NCBI GenBank assembly: GCA_900472395.1
Contig: UCHV01000038.1
Location: forward strand, 1-64,000
Direction: 5' to 3'
Length of the DNA stretch: 64,000 nucleotides
Source: Hyphomicrobiales bacterium
GTDB lineage: Bacteria > Pseudomonadota > Alphaproteobacteria > Rhizobiales > Rhizobiaceae
Positions 1-9,210 of this stretch are shown one piece after another. The notes under the pieces were generated by a model. It ran no database searches. It saw nothing but the letters and a program-made list of their open reading frames with translations, and was not told where the DNA came from. Numbering within the stretch: the stretch's first letter is position 1; every line of letters starts with the position of its first letter. The position numbers and the translations under genes were made by a program.

Positions 1-480
1 AACAAGTTATTGTTTTTAATAGGGTTATTATCACAATCAGCGTTTCATCGTTTAAATCACGCAGAAAACGATGGCGTCAGGTGCCGATTTCCCTCGTCCC
101 GCTGTCGATGCGTCATAACAATGATAGATATATGTGTGTTGCTTCGCCTCTGCCCCGACATGATCACAATCCCATGGTCTGAGTTGCCGCGGAATTCACC
201 GCTTCGCGAGCGCGCATCCGGCATTTCGGTAGCCCATTGATCGACACGGTTGTCGGGACGGCTTCATGCCGCATGTTTCGGTCAATCCTGCGCTTCTATA
301 TAGAGAGGCGAAAGTCGGCCGATTGCGGCTCTGGCGGTTGCCGGACAGGGGAACGCTGTCAGGTCCGGTTGTTTGACTCGAGAGCCTGAAAAGGGCACAC
401 CATGCGGCCAAGCCGCCACGACAGAATGGCACAGGAACAGATCTGGTCCGGACAAGACGGGAAATTGGTTTAGAAGTGGC
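1..480. other. Intergenic region, no convincing gene
   Basis: No gene is supported here. The first ~180 bases are AT-richer than the rest of the window. A 76-codon open frame at 10-240 has no Shine-Dalgarno sequence and no family resemblance. A 10-base palindrome, TCTATATAGA, at 295-304 contains TATATA and could be a -10 element for the M23 peptidase gene downstream, but no good -35 box lies at the right distance. Confidence 0.5.
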
Positions 481-2430
481 ATGATGACACCCCGCAACAT
501 GATCAGATCGCTCGGCAACGAGGCCCCCATCCTGGCGGATGGCCGGCGTGCGCCCGACCGCCGCGAGATCTCCGTTCGCTGGCTGTCCGGCACCTTTCTG
601 ACCGGCATCACTTCTTCCATCCTTATGGGCGTCGCATTGTTTGCAGCGCTCGACGGTCGCCAGCAGCTCGCCATTCCGGCCGAAGCTTATGCCTCCATAC
701 CGGAAGCGCATGACGGCGACGGCGTCACCCGCGGCAAACGCCTGCTCGGCGCCAACATCGTTGCCATGCCGACCGACCGCAAGGTCATGGATGTGGCAAC
801 CGTGGTGCATGAGGGATCCAAGGAAATCATCCGTCGCCAGCCCTTCTCCCATGTAAAGATGCAGCTGGCGGCCAATCACGTCGCCACCGAGGACTATCCC
901 TCCTTCAATCCGCTGACGATCTTTTCCACCGGCGAAAAAAGCGAGGACGATGCACCGGTCAATCGCACCGGCCTGATCTATGGCTCCAAGGTCGAGACCG
1001 ATGTCAGCCTGCAGACGATCCCTTTCCCATCGACCCGCGGCTCCTATACCTATGCACCCGGCATGTCGCTCGACGAGGTCGAGGAAAACGTGCGCACCAA
1101 CGGTTCGCTGCTGACCGCGGGCAATACCCAGGTTTCCGGCCTGGCTTATGTCGATCCGCGCCGTTTCGACAATGACGACGACCATCTCGATGCGACCAAT
1201 CTCATCTCGGCCCGTATCGTCGAGGAAAACATGACGGTGTCCGAACCGGAGCCGGTGACGCCGAAAACCCGCGATTATGCCGATGACGTCATCCCGGTGC
1301 GCCAGGACATGACGGTCGTCGCCGCCATGACGGCTGTCGGTTATCCGAAGGCGCAGGCGACCGAACTTGCAGGCAGCCTTGCACCCTATATCGGTTCCGA
1401 CAAGCTATTGCAGGGCCAGGTCCTGCGTATCGGCCTCATCCAGGAAGGCGAGATGGTGCAGATCGTCCGCGCCAGCCTTTATCGCCGCGGCAACCACCTG
1501 ATGACAATAGCGCTCGACGATCGTGGCCGCTTCATCGAAGGCCAAGAGCCGATGAAGCTCGACGCCGTCGACACCGCCTTCGACGACAGCGCCCCGCCGA
1601 TGATTGCCGGCCGCGAACTGCCGCGCGTTTATGACGGCATCTACCGTGCAGCCCTTTCCTATGGCATGACCTCGGACATGACGGCGCTTCTGGTCAAGCT
1701 TCTGGCCAGCAATGTCGACCTGCAGGCGCAGCTGCGCCCGACAGACACGGTCGAGGCGTTCTTCTCGGTGGCCGACCAGAGCGGCCAGGCCACTGCCGGC
1801 TCCGAACTGCTTTATGTCAATGCCAAGTTCGGCGACAACAACACGCGCTTTTACCGGTTCCTCAATACCGACGACAACTCCGTCGATTATTACGACCAGG
1901 ACGGCAAGAGCGTCAGGCAGTTCCTGTTACGCAACCCGGTTCCGAACGGCCGTTTCACCTCCGGCTTCGGCATGCGCCGTCACCCGATCCTCGGTTATTC
2001 GCGCATGCACACCGGTTCCGACTGGGCGGCACCGCGCGGCACCCCGATCATCGCTGCCGGTAATGGCGTGGTCGAAAAGGCCGGCTGGGACTCGGGCGGT
2101 TACGGCAACCAGACGCTGATCCGCCACGGCAACGGTTATGTCTCCTCCTACAATCACCAGAGCGCCATCGCCAAGGGCGTGCGCGAAGGCGCGCGCGTGA
2201 CGCAGGGCCAGGTTATCGGGTATGTCGGTTCGACCGGCCAATCGACCGGCTCGCACCTGCATTACGAACTGATCGTCAACGGCGCAAAGGTGGATCCGCT
2301 GAAGGTACGCCTGCCGGGCGGCAAGTCGCTGGATGGCAAGGCGCTCGCCAAGTTCGAACAGGAACGCAAGCGCATCGACACCCTGCTCGGCCCGAATGGC
2401 CAGCCGGCCGATCAGGTGGCAAGCCGGTAA
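481..2430 (+). CDS. M23 family metallopeptidase (LytM-like envelope peptidase)
   Basis: A 649-residue protein that probably cleaves peptidoglycan cross-bridges in the periplasm. A membrane segment lies near residues 34-55, after a basic N-terminal stretch, so it is likely anchored in the inner membrane with the bulk outside. The middle (roughly 260-480) resembles the LysM/OapA-like modules that precede LytM domains. The C-terminal LytM domain carries the zinc ligands: the H-x-x-x-D motif (His510, Asp514) and the HxH motif (His592, His594), so it looks catalytically intact. The open frame extends upstream to a TTG at 373, but the ATG at 481 puts the membrane segment at the usual distance. A second ATG follows at once. 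It stands alone, with no division or LPS genes nearby. Confidence 0.88.
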   Translation: MMTPRNMIRSLGNEAPILADGRRAPDRREISVRWLSGTFLTGITSSILMGVALFAALDGRQQLAIPAEAYASIPEAHDGDGVTRGKRLLGANIVAMPTDRKVMDVATVVHEGSKEIIRRQPFSHVKMQLAANHVATEDYPSFNPLTIFSTGEKSEDDAPVNRTGLIYGSKVETDVSLQTIPFPSTRGSYTYAPGMSLDEVEENVRTNGSLLTAGNTQVSGLAYVDPRRFDNDDDHLDATNLISARIVEENMTVSEPEPVTPKTRDYADDVIPVRQDMTVVAAMTAVGYPKAQATELAGSLAPYIGSDKLLQGQVLRIGLIQEGEMVQIVRASLYRRGNHLMTIALDDRGRFIEGQEPMKLDAVDTAFDDSAPPMIAGRELPRVYDGIYRAALSYGMTSDMTALLVKLLASNVDLQAQLRPTDTVEAFFSVADQSGQATAGSELLYVNAKFGDNNTRFYRFLNTDDNSVDYYDQDGKSVRQFLLRNPVPNGRFTSGFGMRRHPILGYSRMHTGSDWAAPRGTPIIAAGNGVVEKAGWDSGGYGNQTLIRHGNGYVSSYNHQSAIAKGVREGARVTQGQVIGYVGSTGQSTGSHLHYELIVNGAKVDPLKVRLPGGKSLDGKALAKFEQERKRIDTLLGPNGQPADQVASR

Positions 2431-2602
2431 GTTTTCAGGGTTGCCCGCTCGCGAGCAATCCATCACCTCCTCTATCGGATGATGATCGACGTACAGTCGC
2501 CGGCATCGATCGCGACACGGCGGCTGGCCTGAAGGCGGCAAAGATCAAGGCCATGACTTCGAAACCGAAACATAAAACTGACATTGTTTCAAATTCGAGA
2601 AA

Positions 2603-2620
2603 TCCGGTTTAACAACCGGA
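2603..2620. promoter_or_regulatory. 18-base palindrome upstream of the DUF805 gene
   Basis: TCCGGTT-TAAC-AACCGGA is a perfect inverted repeat with a 4-base centre, 48 bases before the ATG at 2668. It could be an operator or an mRNA hairpin. The function is not known. Confidence 0.35.
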
Positions 2621-2667
2621 ATGGATTTTATGGTGTCATCTGCCTCAATTCGCTCAAGGGGTTGAGG

Positions 2668-3255
2668 ATGATAGAGACTCTCTTCATGTTCGGCGGGCGC
2701 CTGAACAGACTTCAGTATTTCTTTACGAGCATTATCATCAGTCTTGTCGCTGGCCTCGTTGCCGGCATGCTATTCGCCGTAATGGCAGCCACTGGTGCAG
2801 GTTTTGGCGGTTTTGCCCTGCTGATCATGCTCGGCCTGCCTTTCCTCTGGATGTCGATCAGCATGCAGGCGGCGAGAATTCGCGACATCGGCCTCAATCC
2901 GCTTTTCCTCATCGTTGGAGCGATGGCCTTTTTTGGCGTTCTCCATTTGACGATCATGGCTTCAGCAGGTTTAGGGGTGGCACTGGTTCTGTCCGGCGTG
3001 TCCATCGTTTCGCAGTTTCTGCTCACGCTTTTTCTCCTGTTCATGCCTGGAGACAGCTTTTCGCGAAACGGTCCGCCATTTTCCTTCGACACAACGCCGG
3101 GAAGCGGTCGGCATGGCCGAACCCCGTGGGATGACATTGCCATTCCATCGGCACCGTCCCCGCCACGCCATGCTTCTTCTGGACCGGTGCCCGTTCGCAC
3201 TGTCCAGAAGCCGCAGGCACATGCCAAACCTGCCTTCGGGCGTCGCGGACTGTAG
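2668..3255 (+). CDS. DUF805 family membrane protein
   Basis: A 195-residue integral membrane protein of the DUF805 (YhaH-like) family. It opens with the family's characteristic F-GRLNRLQYF stretch, followed by about four hydrophobic segments (near residues 20-45, 48-65, 80-100, 105-130). A soluble tail rich in Pro, Ser and Arg follows (140-195). The ATG at 2668 is preferred over an upstream start at 2584 because the family motif begins right after it, with GGTTGAGG just upstream. The tail is longer than in compact DUF805 proteins. The function of the family is not established. It converges on clpB. Confidence 0.8.
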   Translation: MIETLFMFGGRLNRLQYFFTSIIISLVAGLVAGMLFAVMAATGAGFGGFALLIMLGLPFLWMSISMQAARIRDIGLNPLFLIVGAMAFFGVLHLTIMASAGLGVALVLSGVSIVSQFLLTLFLLFMPGDSFSRNGPPFSFDTTPGSGRHGRTPWDDIAIPSAPSPPRHASSGPVPVRTVQKPQAHAKPAFGRRGL

Positions 3256-3277
3256 GCGAAACGTGATGACGCCCAAT

Positions 3278-3305
3278 AAAAAACCGCGCCAGTCACCCGG
3301 CGCGG
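3278..3305 (-). terminator. Rho-independent terminator of clpB
   Basis: On the minus strand CCGCGCC pairs with GGCGCGG across an 8-base loop and is followed by a run of T. It lies just beyond the clpB stop codon. Confidence 0.8.
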
Positions 3306-3336
3306 CCTTGATCTTATTCACTTAAACTCCGCAGCC

Positions 3337-5937
3337 TTACGCCGCTTCGCTCAAACTGCCCTTCACGCGAAACAGCAACCTGTCCGATCCCGACGTCACC
3401 TTGACGGTCGACCCGTCCGGGATTTTGCCGCCGAGAATGTCTTCCGCCAGCGGGTCCTGAACGAATTTCTGGATCACCCGCTTCAGCGGACGTGCGCCAT
3501 AGACCGGGTCATATCCCTTGTCGGCCAGCCAGATGCGGGCATCGTCATCCAGTTCCAGATCGATCTTGCGATCGGCCAGAAGCTGCAACAGACGCTGCAA
3601 CTGGATATCGACGATCGCGCCCATGTCATCGCGCTTCAGGCGATGGAACAGGATGATGTCGTCGACGCGGTTCAGGAATTCCGGCCGGAAATGGCCCTTC
3701 ACCACGCCCATCACCAGTTCGCGCACGCTGTCACTGTCGTCGCCATCCTTCATCTGCGTCAGGAACTCGGAGCCGAGATTCGACGTCATGATGATGATGG
3801 TGTTCTTGAAGTCGACCGTGCGGCCCTGCCCGTCCGTCAGGCGGCCGTCATCCAGCACCTGCAGAAGAACGTTGAAGACATCAGGATGCGCCTTCTCGAT
3901 CTCGTCGAACAGCACGACCTGATAAGGCTTGCGCCGCACCGCTTCGGTCAGCGCGCCGCCTTCGTCGTAACCGACATAACCCGGAGGGGCACCGATCAGC
4001 CGCGAAACGGAGTGCTTTTCCATATATTCCGACATGTCGAGCCGCACCATTGCGCTGTCGTCGTCGAACAGGAAGCGTGCGAGCGACTTGGTCAGCTCTG
4101 TTTTGCCGACGCCGGTGGGGCCCAGAAAGATGAACGAGCCGATCGGCCGGTTCGGATCCTGCAATCCCGCACGCGAACGGCGAACGGCACGCGAAACGGC
4201 CTGAACCGCATCGCCCTGCCCGACCACTGACAATGCCAGTTCGTCTTCCATGCGCAGCAGCTTTTCGCGCTGGCCTTCCAGCATCTTGTCGACCGGAATA
4301 CCGGTCCAGCGGGAAACCACATGCGCGATGGCATCCGGATCGACCACTTCCTGCACCATGGCATTGGCGGTTGTATCCTGCGCTTCGGCTTCGATCAGAC
4401 GCTTTTCCAGATCGGGAATGACGCCGTAGGTCAGTTCGCCTGCACGCTGGAACTCGCCCTTGCGCTGGGCGGTTGCCAGTTCGTTGCGGGCGTCGTCGAG
4501 TTCCTTCTTCAGGTCTGCGGCAAGGCCAAGCTTCTGCTTTTCCGCCTGCCAGCGCGCCGTCAGTGCATCCGCCTGTTCTTCCAGTGACGTCACTTCGCTT
4601 TCCAGCCGCAGCAGACGATCGGCGGAAGCGCTGTCGGTTTCCTTCTTCAAGGCCTCGCGCTCGATCTTCAGCTGCATGATGCGGCGGTCGAGTTCATCCA
4701 GCTCTTCCGGTTTGCTGTCCACCTGCATGCGCAGACGCGAAGCGGCTTCGTCCATCAGGTCGATGGCCTTGTCCGGCAGGAAACGGTCGGTGATATAGCG
4801 GTTCGACAGCGTTGCCGCGGCAACCAGCGCCGAGTCCGAAATGCGCACCTTGTGGTGCTGCTCGTACTTTTCCTTCAGGCCGCGCAGGATCGAGATCGTG
4901 TCCTCGACCGTCGGTTCTTCCACCATCACGGGCTGGAAACGACGGGCAAGGGCTGGATCCTTTTCCACATGCTTGCGGTATTCGTCGAGCGTGGTCGCGC
5001 CAACGCAATGCAGTTCGCCACGGGCAAGTGCGGGTTTCAACAGGTTGGAGGCATCCATGGCGCCATCGGATTTACCGGCGCCGACCAGCGTGTGCATCTC
5101 GTCGATGAACAGAATGATATTGCCGTTTTCCGATTGCACTTCGTTCAGCACCGCCTTCAGGCGCTCCTCGAACTCGCCGCGATATTTGGCACCGGCAATC
5201 AGGGCACCCATGTCGAGCGCCATCAACTGCTTGTCCTTGAGGCTTTCCGGCACGTCGCCATTGACGATACGCAGCGCCAGACCTTCGGCAATCGCCGTCT
5301 TGCCGACGCCGGGTTCACCGATCAGCACCGGATTGTTCTTGGTGCGGCGCGAAAGCACCTGGATCGTGCGGCGGATTTCGTCGTCGCGGCCGATCACCGG
5401 ATCGAGCTTGCCGTCGCGCGCATCGGCGGTCAGGTCGCGGGCATATTTCTTCAGCGCGTCAAAACCCTGTTCGGCATTGGCGCTGTCGGCGGTACGGCCT
5501 TTTCGCAAATCGTTGATCACCTGGTTGAGCGCCTGAGCCGTCAGGCCCGCCTTTTTCAGGCTGGCGGCAGTCGAGGCCGAGCTTTCGATGAGAAGCGCCA
5601 AAAGCAGCCGCTCGACGGTGACGAATGAATCGCCGGCCTTTTTGGCGGCGTCTTCTGCAGTCGAAAACACACGCGCAAGCGGCTGCGAAAGATAAATCTG
5701 CCCGTCGCCACCGGAAACTTTCGGCAGCTTGGAAATGGCGGCGTCATTGACGATCTTGGCTTCCTTGGCATTGCCGCCGGCGCGTTCGATCAACGCCGAG
5801 GCCATGCCCTGGTCGTCATCCAGCAACACTTTCAGCACATGTTCCGGAGCAAATTGCTGGTGGCCGTCTGACAGTGCCTGTCCCTGCGCAGATTGCAGGA
5901 AACCGCGCACCCGTTCGGAATATTTTTCGATGTTCAT
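3337..5937 (-). CDS. clpB: ATP-dependent chaperone ClpB
   Basis: An 866-residue Hsp100 disaggregase that, with DnaK, pulls polypeptides out of aggregates in the cytoplasm. The order is complete: N-terminal Clp repeat domain (1-145), first AAA+ module with Walker A GEPGVGKT (207-214), coiled-coil middle domain (about 400-530), second AAA+ module with Walker A GPTGVGKT (about 606-613), and the C-terminal small domain. Length matches the family. An open frame starts at 6012, but AGGAGG lies 8 bases before the ATG at 5937. That start gives the standard MNIEKYS N-terminus, while the ATG at 5943 would be only 2 bases from the Shine-Dalgarno. A heat-shock-type promoter lies upstream and a terminator downstream, so it is probably monocistronic. 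Confidence 0.97.
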   Translation of the reverse strand: MNIEKYSERVRGFLQSAQGQALSDGHQQFAPEHVLKVLLDDDQGMASALIERAGGNAKEAKIVNDAAISKLPKVSGGDGQIYLSQPLARVFSTAEDAAKKAGDSFVTVERLLLALLIESSASTAASLKKAGLTAQALNQVINDLRKGRTADSANAEQGFDALKKYARDLTADARDGKLDPVIGRDDEIRRTIQVLSRRTKNNPVLIGEPGVGKTAIAEGLALRIVNGDVPESLKDKQLMALDMGALIAGAKYRGEFEERLKAVLNEVQSENGNIILFIDEMHTLVGAGKSDGAMDASNLLKPALARGELHCVGATTLDEYRKHVEKDPALARRFQPVMVEEPTVEDTISILRGLKEKYEQHHKVRISDSALVAAATLSNRYITDRFLPDKAIDLMDEAASRLRMQVDSKPEELDELDRRIMQLKIEREALKKETDSASADRLLRLESEVTSLEEQADALTARWQAEKQKLGLAADLKKELDDARNELATAQRKGEFQRAGELTYGVIPDLEKRLIEAEAQDTTANAMVQEVVDPDAIAHVVSRWTGIPVDKMLEGQREKLLRMEDELALSVVGQGDAVQAVSRAVRRSRAGLQDPNRPIGSFIFLGPTGVGKTELTKSLARFLFDDDSAMVRLDMSEYMEKHSVSRLIGAPPGYVGYDEGGALTEAVRRKPYQVVLFDEIEKAHPDVFNVLLQVLDDGRLTDGQGRTVDFKNTIIIMTSNLGSEFLTQMKDGDDSDSVRELVMGVVKGHFRPEFLNRVDDIILFHRLKRDDMGAIVDIQLQRLLQLLADRKIDLELDDDARIWLADKGYDPVYGARPLKRVIQKFVQDPLAEDILGGKIPDGSTVKVTSGSDRLLFRVKGSLSEAA

Positions 5938-6298
5938 GCTCATTACCTCCTGAAATCGCTCCGCCCGAGAGGCACGAAACGATGGTTGGGATCGGGCTCC
6001 CGATTGCGGCAAGCCCTTGAGACGGTACCTTTGCCAGGTCCGGCTTCGTTGGGAGATATGGGAGCGACTTTTGTGGATTTAAAGAGAGCGGAACCGAGGA
6101 TTTCGCACAGGCCCGCAACACGCGATGGCAGCCTCGCCCTGTGCCTGTTCACCGGCGCGTGATCCCCTGATCACAAATCGCTGAATGCCATTTTGTCGCG
6201 GCATTTCGGTATCCAGATAACCAGGGTGAAGTTCGGCATCATGCACTGTGTGATGCCTGGGGGGTGAGCTTCATGCGTATCATCAAGAGGTAACGACC
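5938..6298. other. clpB leader and promoter region
   Basis: A gap of about 360 bases between the clpB start and the small gene at 6299. It contains the clpB leader and the RpoH-like promoter at 6056-6084. I see no further coding sequence with a ribosome-binding site. Confidence 0.6.
6056..6084 (-). promoter_or_regulatory. Candidate sigma-32 (RpoH) promoter of clpB
   Basis: On the minus strand, CTTTAAA (6084-6078) then 14 bases then TCCCATAT (6063-6056). The known RpoH consensus is CTTGAAA, 12-15 bases, CCCCATNT, so there is one mismatch in each box and the spacing is right. This would give a leader of about 110 bases before the clpB ATG. ClpB is a classic RpoH target. Confidence 0.6.
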
Positions 6299-6478
6299 AT
6301 GTCGGAAGACAAGACCACCCAGCTCATCGATATCTTCAAGACCCTGATCCATGACCACGGCCTGCCGCAGGCGGTGACCGAAATCAGCGATCCCGATTTC
6401 CAGGCTTTTGCACAGGCGCATGTCGATGAATTCGACGAGGCGCGGGACGAATATGAAAGCCACCTGACGCTGTTTTGA
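6299..6478 (+). CDS. Small acidic hypothetical protein (59 aa)
   Basis: A 59-residue open frame starting MSEDKTTQLIDIFKTLIHDH and ending ESHLTLF. AAGAGG lies 8 bases before the ATG. The predicted protein is acidic and helical, with no membrane segment and no cysteines. Third positions are strongly G/C, as in neighbouring genes, which supports real coding. It lies divergently from clpB and converges on fbp. A weak hairpin (GCCCGG/CCGGGC, 6486-6513) follows. I do not recognise the family. The short length means it would be missed by a 60-codon cut-off. Confidence 0.6.
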   Translation: MSEDKTTQLIDIFKTLIHDHGLPQAVTEISDPDFQAFAQAHVDEFDEARDEYESHLTLF

Positions 6479-6567
6479 TGTTTATGCCCGGACGGAATTT
6501 CACCCGCCCGGGCACCGAATTTGCCTGAAGGCAGCGCCGAAACGCCCCTCCCCTCTCGAAGCGCAGA

Positions 6568-7530
6568 TTATTCCGCGGCCGCTTCCAGCACGCGCGCCGC
6601 ATAACCGGCCGAAATCTTGTCCACTTCCACCTTCGAGCCAAAGATGACCGGCACACGCTGATGCAGGCCCGTCGGTTCGATATCGAGGATACAGGTATTT
6701 CCGATGATGGCTTCGCCGCCTGCGGCTTCCACCAGCAGGCCGATCGGATTCGCTTCGTACAGCAGGCGCAGACGGCCACCGGAAGCAGGCTTGTTGCGGT
6801 CGGCCGGATAAAGGAACACGCCGCCGCGGTTGAAGATGCGGTGCGTATCGGCCACCATCGAACCCACCCAGCGCATGTTGTGCCCGCTGTCGATCGCCTC
6901 TTCGATATAGGCAGCCACCACATCGTCCCACGAGGCGCGGCGCGCGGCATTGATGGCGAATTCCTTGGCTTCAGGCACGATCTTCGCGTCCGCCGTCGTC
7001 ATCACATAAGTGCCGTCGGTATTCAGCGTGAATATCTGCACACCCTTGCCGATCGTCAGAACCAGCACCGTCTGCGGCCCATAAGCGGCATAACCGGCAA
7101 CCACCTGATGCCGGCCGGACTTGAGAATATCGGCAGCACTGGCTGCCTCGATCACGGAAAAGATCGTGCCTACCGTGACGTTCACGTCGAGATTGGATGA
7201 ACCGTCGAGCGGATCGAAGATGACGGCGTATTTTCCATCCGCATGAATGGCAACTTCGGCATCCAGTTCTTCCGAAACGGCAAAGGAGACGGACGGGACA
7301 TTGCGGCATGCTTCAAGCATGATCTCGTTGGAAAGAATATCGAGAGGCTTCTGCGCTTCGCCCTGAACATTGGTCTCTTCGGTGGCCCCGGTCAGACCTT
7401 CGAATGCAGATGTTTTCAGCGTGTCCGAAATTCTCCGGGTGGCCTGGGCAATCTCGCGCAGCAAGACGACCATCTCGTCGTTGAGCGCAGAGCCCTTGTG
7501 GCCCTCGAGAAAGTTTTCGAACGTCGTCAT
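6568..7530 (-). CDS. fbp: Class I fructose-1,6-bisphosphatase
   Basis: A 320-residue cytoplasmic enzyme that hydrolyses fructose 1,6-bisphosphate to fructose 6-phosphate in gluconeogenesis, needed for growth on organic acids. The metal-binding motif DPLDGSSN is at 106-113 and the N-terminal half has the usual class I acidic residues (SEELDAE). The frame is open to 7740, but GAGGAG sits 6 bases before the ATG at 7530, which gives MTTFENFLEG. An ATG two codons earlier would touch the Shine-Dalgarno. It stands alone here, not in a Calvin-cycle (cbb) cluster. Three copies of GGTAAA lie upstream (7572-7615). Confidence 0.93.
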   Translation of the reverse strand: MTTFENFLEGHKGSALNDEMVVLLREIAQATRRISDTLKTSAFEGLTGATEETNVQGEAQKPLDILSNEIMLEACRNVPSVSFAVSEELDAEVAIHADGKYAVIFDPLDGSSNLDVNVTVGTIFSVIEAASAADILKSGRHQVVAGYAAYGPQTVLVLTIGKGVQIFTLNTDGTYVMTTADAKIVPEAKEFAINAARRASWDDVVAAYIEEAIDSGHNMRWVGSMVADTHRIFNRGGVFLYPADRNKPASGGRLRLLYEANPIGLLVEAAGGEAIIGNTCILDIEPTGLHQRVPVIFGSKVEVDKISAGYAARVLEAAAE

Positions 7531-7571
7531 CAGCATCTCCTCATCAGGTGGAACGGTTGTGCCATAGCGCA

Positions 7572-7634
7572 GGTAAATTGCGCATTGCGGTAAACATATG
7601 TAGCTATTCGGTAAAACACATAGCGCACCGCAAT
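7572..7634. promoter_or_regulatory. Three GGTAAA direct repeats in the fbp upstream region
   Basis: GGTAAA occurs at 7572-7577, 7589-7594 and 7610-7615, offset by 17 and 21 bases, so roughly two helical turns apart. An inverted pair ATTGCGGT (7584-7591) / ACCGCAAT (7627-7634) encloses two of them. It may be a binding site for a regulator of fbp. The protein is not identified. Confidence 0.35.
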
Positions 7635-7830
7635 ATGACGGAAATGGGAGAGGACCGATTTTGGCGGCGGGAAATCTGTGACGCCTGACTGACCTCTGTC
7701 GTTCAAGCAGCAAGGGCTGTTCCGCAACGTCTTGCGACACTTCGCATTTTTTAACTTCCCCTCTGGTGCAGGCCGGACAAACGCTTTAGCGTCCGGGTTC
7801 TTCTGATTGCACCCATTGCGAGAGGCGCCC

Positions 7831-9132
7831 ATGGCCGAGCCTTCCCTATTCGCCCGCTTTGTTGCCCTTGTCGGACGTGGCGCCGTTGCCATCCGTCATT
7901 CGGGCGATGGCCCACGTCCACCCGTTTACGGCACCAGTCCGGCCATTCCTCAGGCAAAACCGCAGGGCAAGATACCGACCCTGAAAATGCCGACTGCAAA
8001 AGGCTGGGAGGGTGACCACAAACCGACAGCCGCTGCCGGTTTGAAGGTCAACGCCTTTGCACGCGGATTGGTGCATCCACGCAATATTCATGTCCTGCCC
8101 AACGGCGATGTTCTGGTGGCCGAATCCATGGGCGAGAGGGGAAATCCTCGCAGCCTGTTCGATCACGCCATGTCCGCCACGATGAAGCGGGCGCGCGCTG
8201 CCGGCGATAGTCCCAACCGGGTAACGCTGCTGCGCGATGCCGATGGCGACGGCGTGGCCGAGGAAAGCCATGCCTATATTGAGAACGTCCGCCAGCCGTT
8301 CGGCATCGTCCTTGTCGGTGAAACGCTCTATGTCGGCGCAAGCGATGCGCTGCTGGCCTATCCCTACGAAGCGGGCGCAACGAAGATCAGCCGTCCGGGC
8401 CAAAAGCTGATGGATCTGATACCCGGCGGGCACTGGACGCGTAACCTGATCGCATCCAGGGACGGCCGAAAACTTTATGTCGCCGTGGGTTCGCTCAGCA
8501 ATATCGCCGACGAGGGCATGGCGGCGGAAGAAAACCGCGCCTGCATTTTCGAATATGACATCGAAACGGGACAGTCGCGCATTTTCGCAGGTGGCCTGCG
8601 CAATCCCGTCGGCATGGCATGGGAGCCCGAAGGTGGCATGCTCTGGACCGTTGTCAATGAACGCGACGGCCTGGGCGATGAAACACCACCGGATTACCTG
8701 ACATCGGTACGCGACGGCGGCTTTTACGGCTGGCCCTATTGCTATTGGGATCGCGTGGTGGACGACCGGGTGCCACAGGATGCCGCCAAGGTGGCAGCGG
8801 CGCTGCAACCCGATTATGCTCTGGGCGGGCATACGGCCTCGCTCGGGCTCTGCTGGTTGCCCGAAGGCACGTTGCCGGGCTTTCCGGCGGGCATGGCCAT
8901 CGGCCAGCACGGCTCATGGAACCGCTCGAAACTTTCCGGCTACAAGCTGGCATTCGTTGCGTTCGAAAACGGCAGGCCGGTGGGCATGCCGCGCGAAATC
9001 CTGACGGATTTCCTGTCGCCCGACGAGAACTATTCCTATGGACGACCGGTGGGCGTGGCGCTTGCCACCGACGGCGCGGTTCTGATGGCTGACGATGTCG
9101 GCGACGTCATCTGGCGCGTCACTCCCGCCTGA
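7831..9132 (+). CDS. Sorbosone/glucose dehydrogenase-like beta-propeller protein
   Basis: A 433-residue protein of the PQQ-dependent sugar dehydrogenase (GSDH/sorbosone dehydrogenase) superfamily. Typical blades are visible: GLVHPRNIHVLPNGDVLVAE near 80-100, GDGVAEE, GGLRNPVGMAWEP near 255, and GWPYCYWD near 300. These enzymes oxidise aldoses or sorbosone and are usually periplasmic. Here the N-terminus (MAEPSLFARFVALVGRGAVA) has no clear signal peptide, so location and cofactor are uncertain. GAGAGG lies 5 bases before the ATG at 7831. The gene is alone and converges on a DeoR-type regulator, with a long hairpin between them. The substrate cannot be read from the sequence. Confidence 0.78.
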   Translation: MAEPSLFARFVALVGRGAVAIRHSGDGPRPPVYGTSPAIPQAKPQGKIPTLKMPTAKGWEGDHKPTAAAGLKVNAFARGLVHPRNIHVLPNGDVLVAESMGERGNPRSLFDHAMSATMKRARAAGDSPNRVTLLRDADGDGVAEESHAYIENVRQPFGIVLVGETLYVGASDALLAYPYEAGATKISRPGQKLMDLIPGGHWTRNLIASRDGRKLYVAVGSLSNIADEGMAAEENRACIFEYDIETGQSRIFAGGLRNPVGMAWEPEGGMLWTVVNERDGLGDETPPDYLTSVRDGGFYGWPYCYWDRVVDDRVPQDAAKVAAALQPDYALGGHTASLGLCWLPEGTLPGFPAGMAIGQHGSWNRSKLSGYKLAFVAFENGRPVGMPREILTDFLSPDENYSYGRPVGVALATDGAVLMADDVGDVIWRVTPA

Positions 9133-9137
9133 AGGAC

Positions 9138-9178
9138 ATAGGGCGAGCCGGTTCCGACGGGATCGGACGCTCGCCCTG
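9138..9178. terminator. Hairpin between two convergent genes
   Basis: AGGGCGAGC (9140-9148) pairs perfectly with GCTCGCCCT (9169-9177), and TCCGA/TCGGA forms an inner stem. There is no T-run, so its action as a terminator is an inference from the convergent position. Confidence 0.45.
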
Positions 9179-9210
9179 TCCGGTGACGGCAAGGCGATAT
9201 GCGGCAGGTT

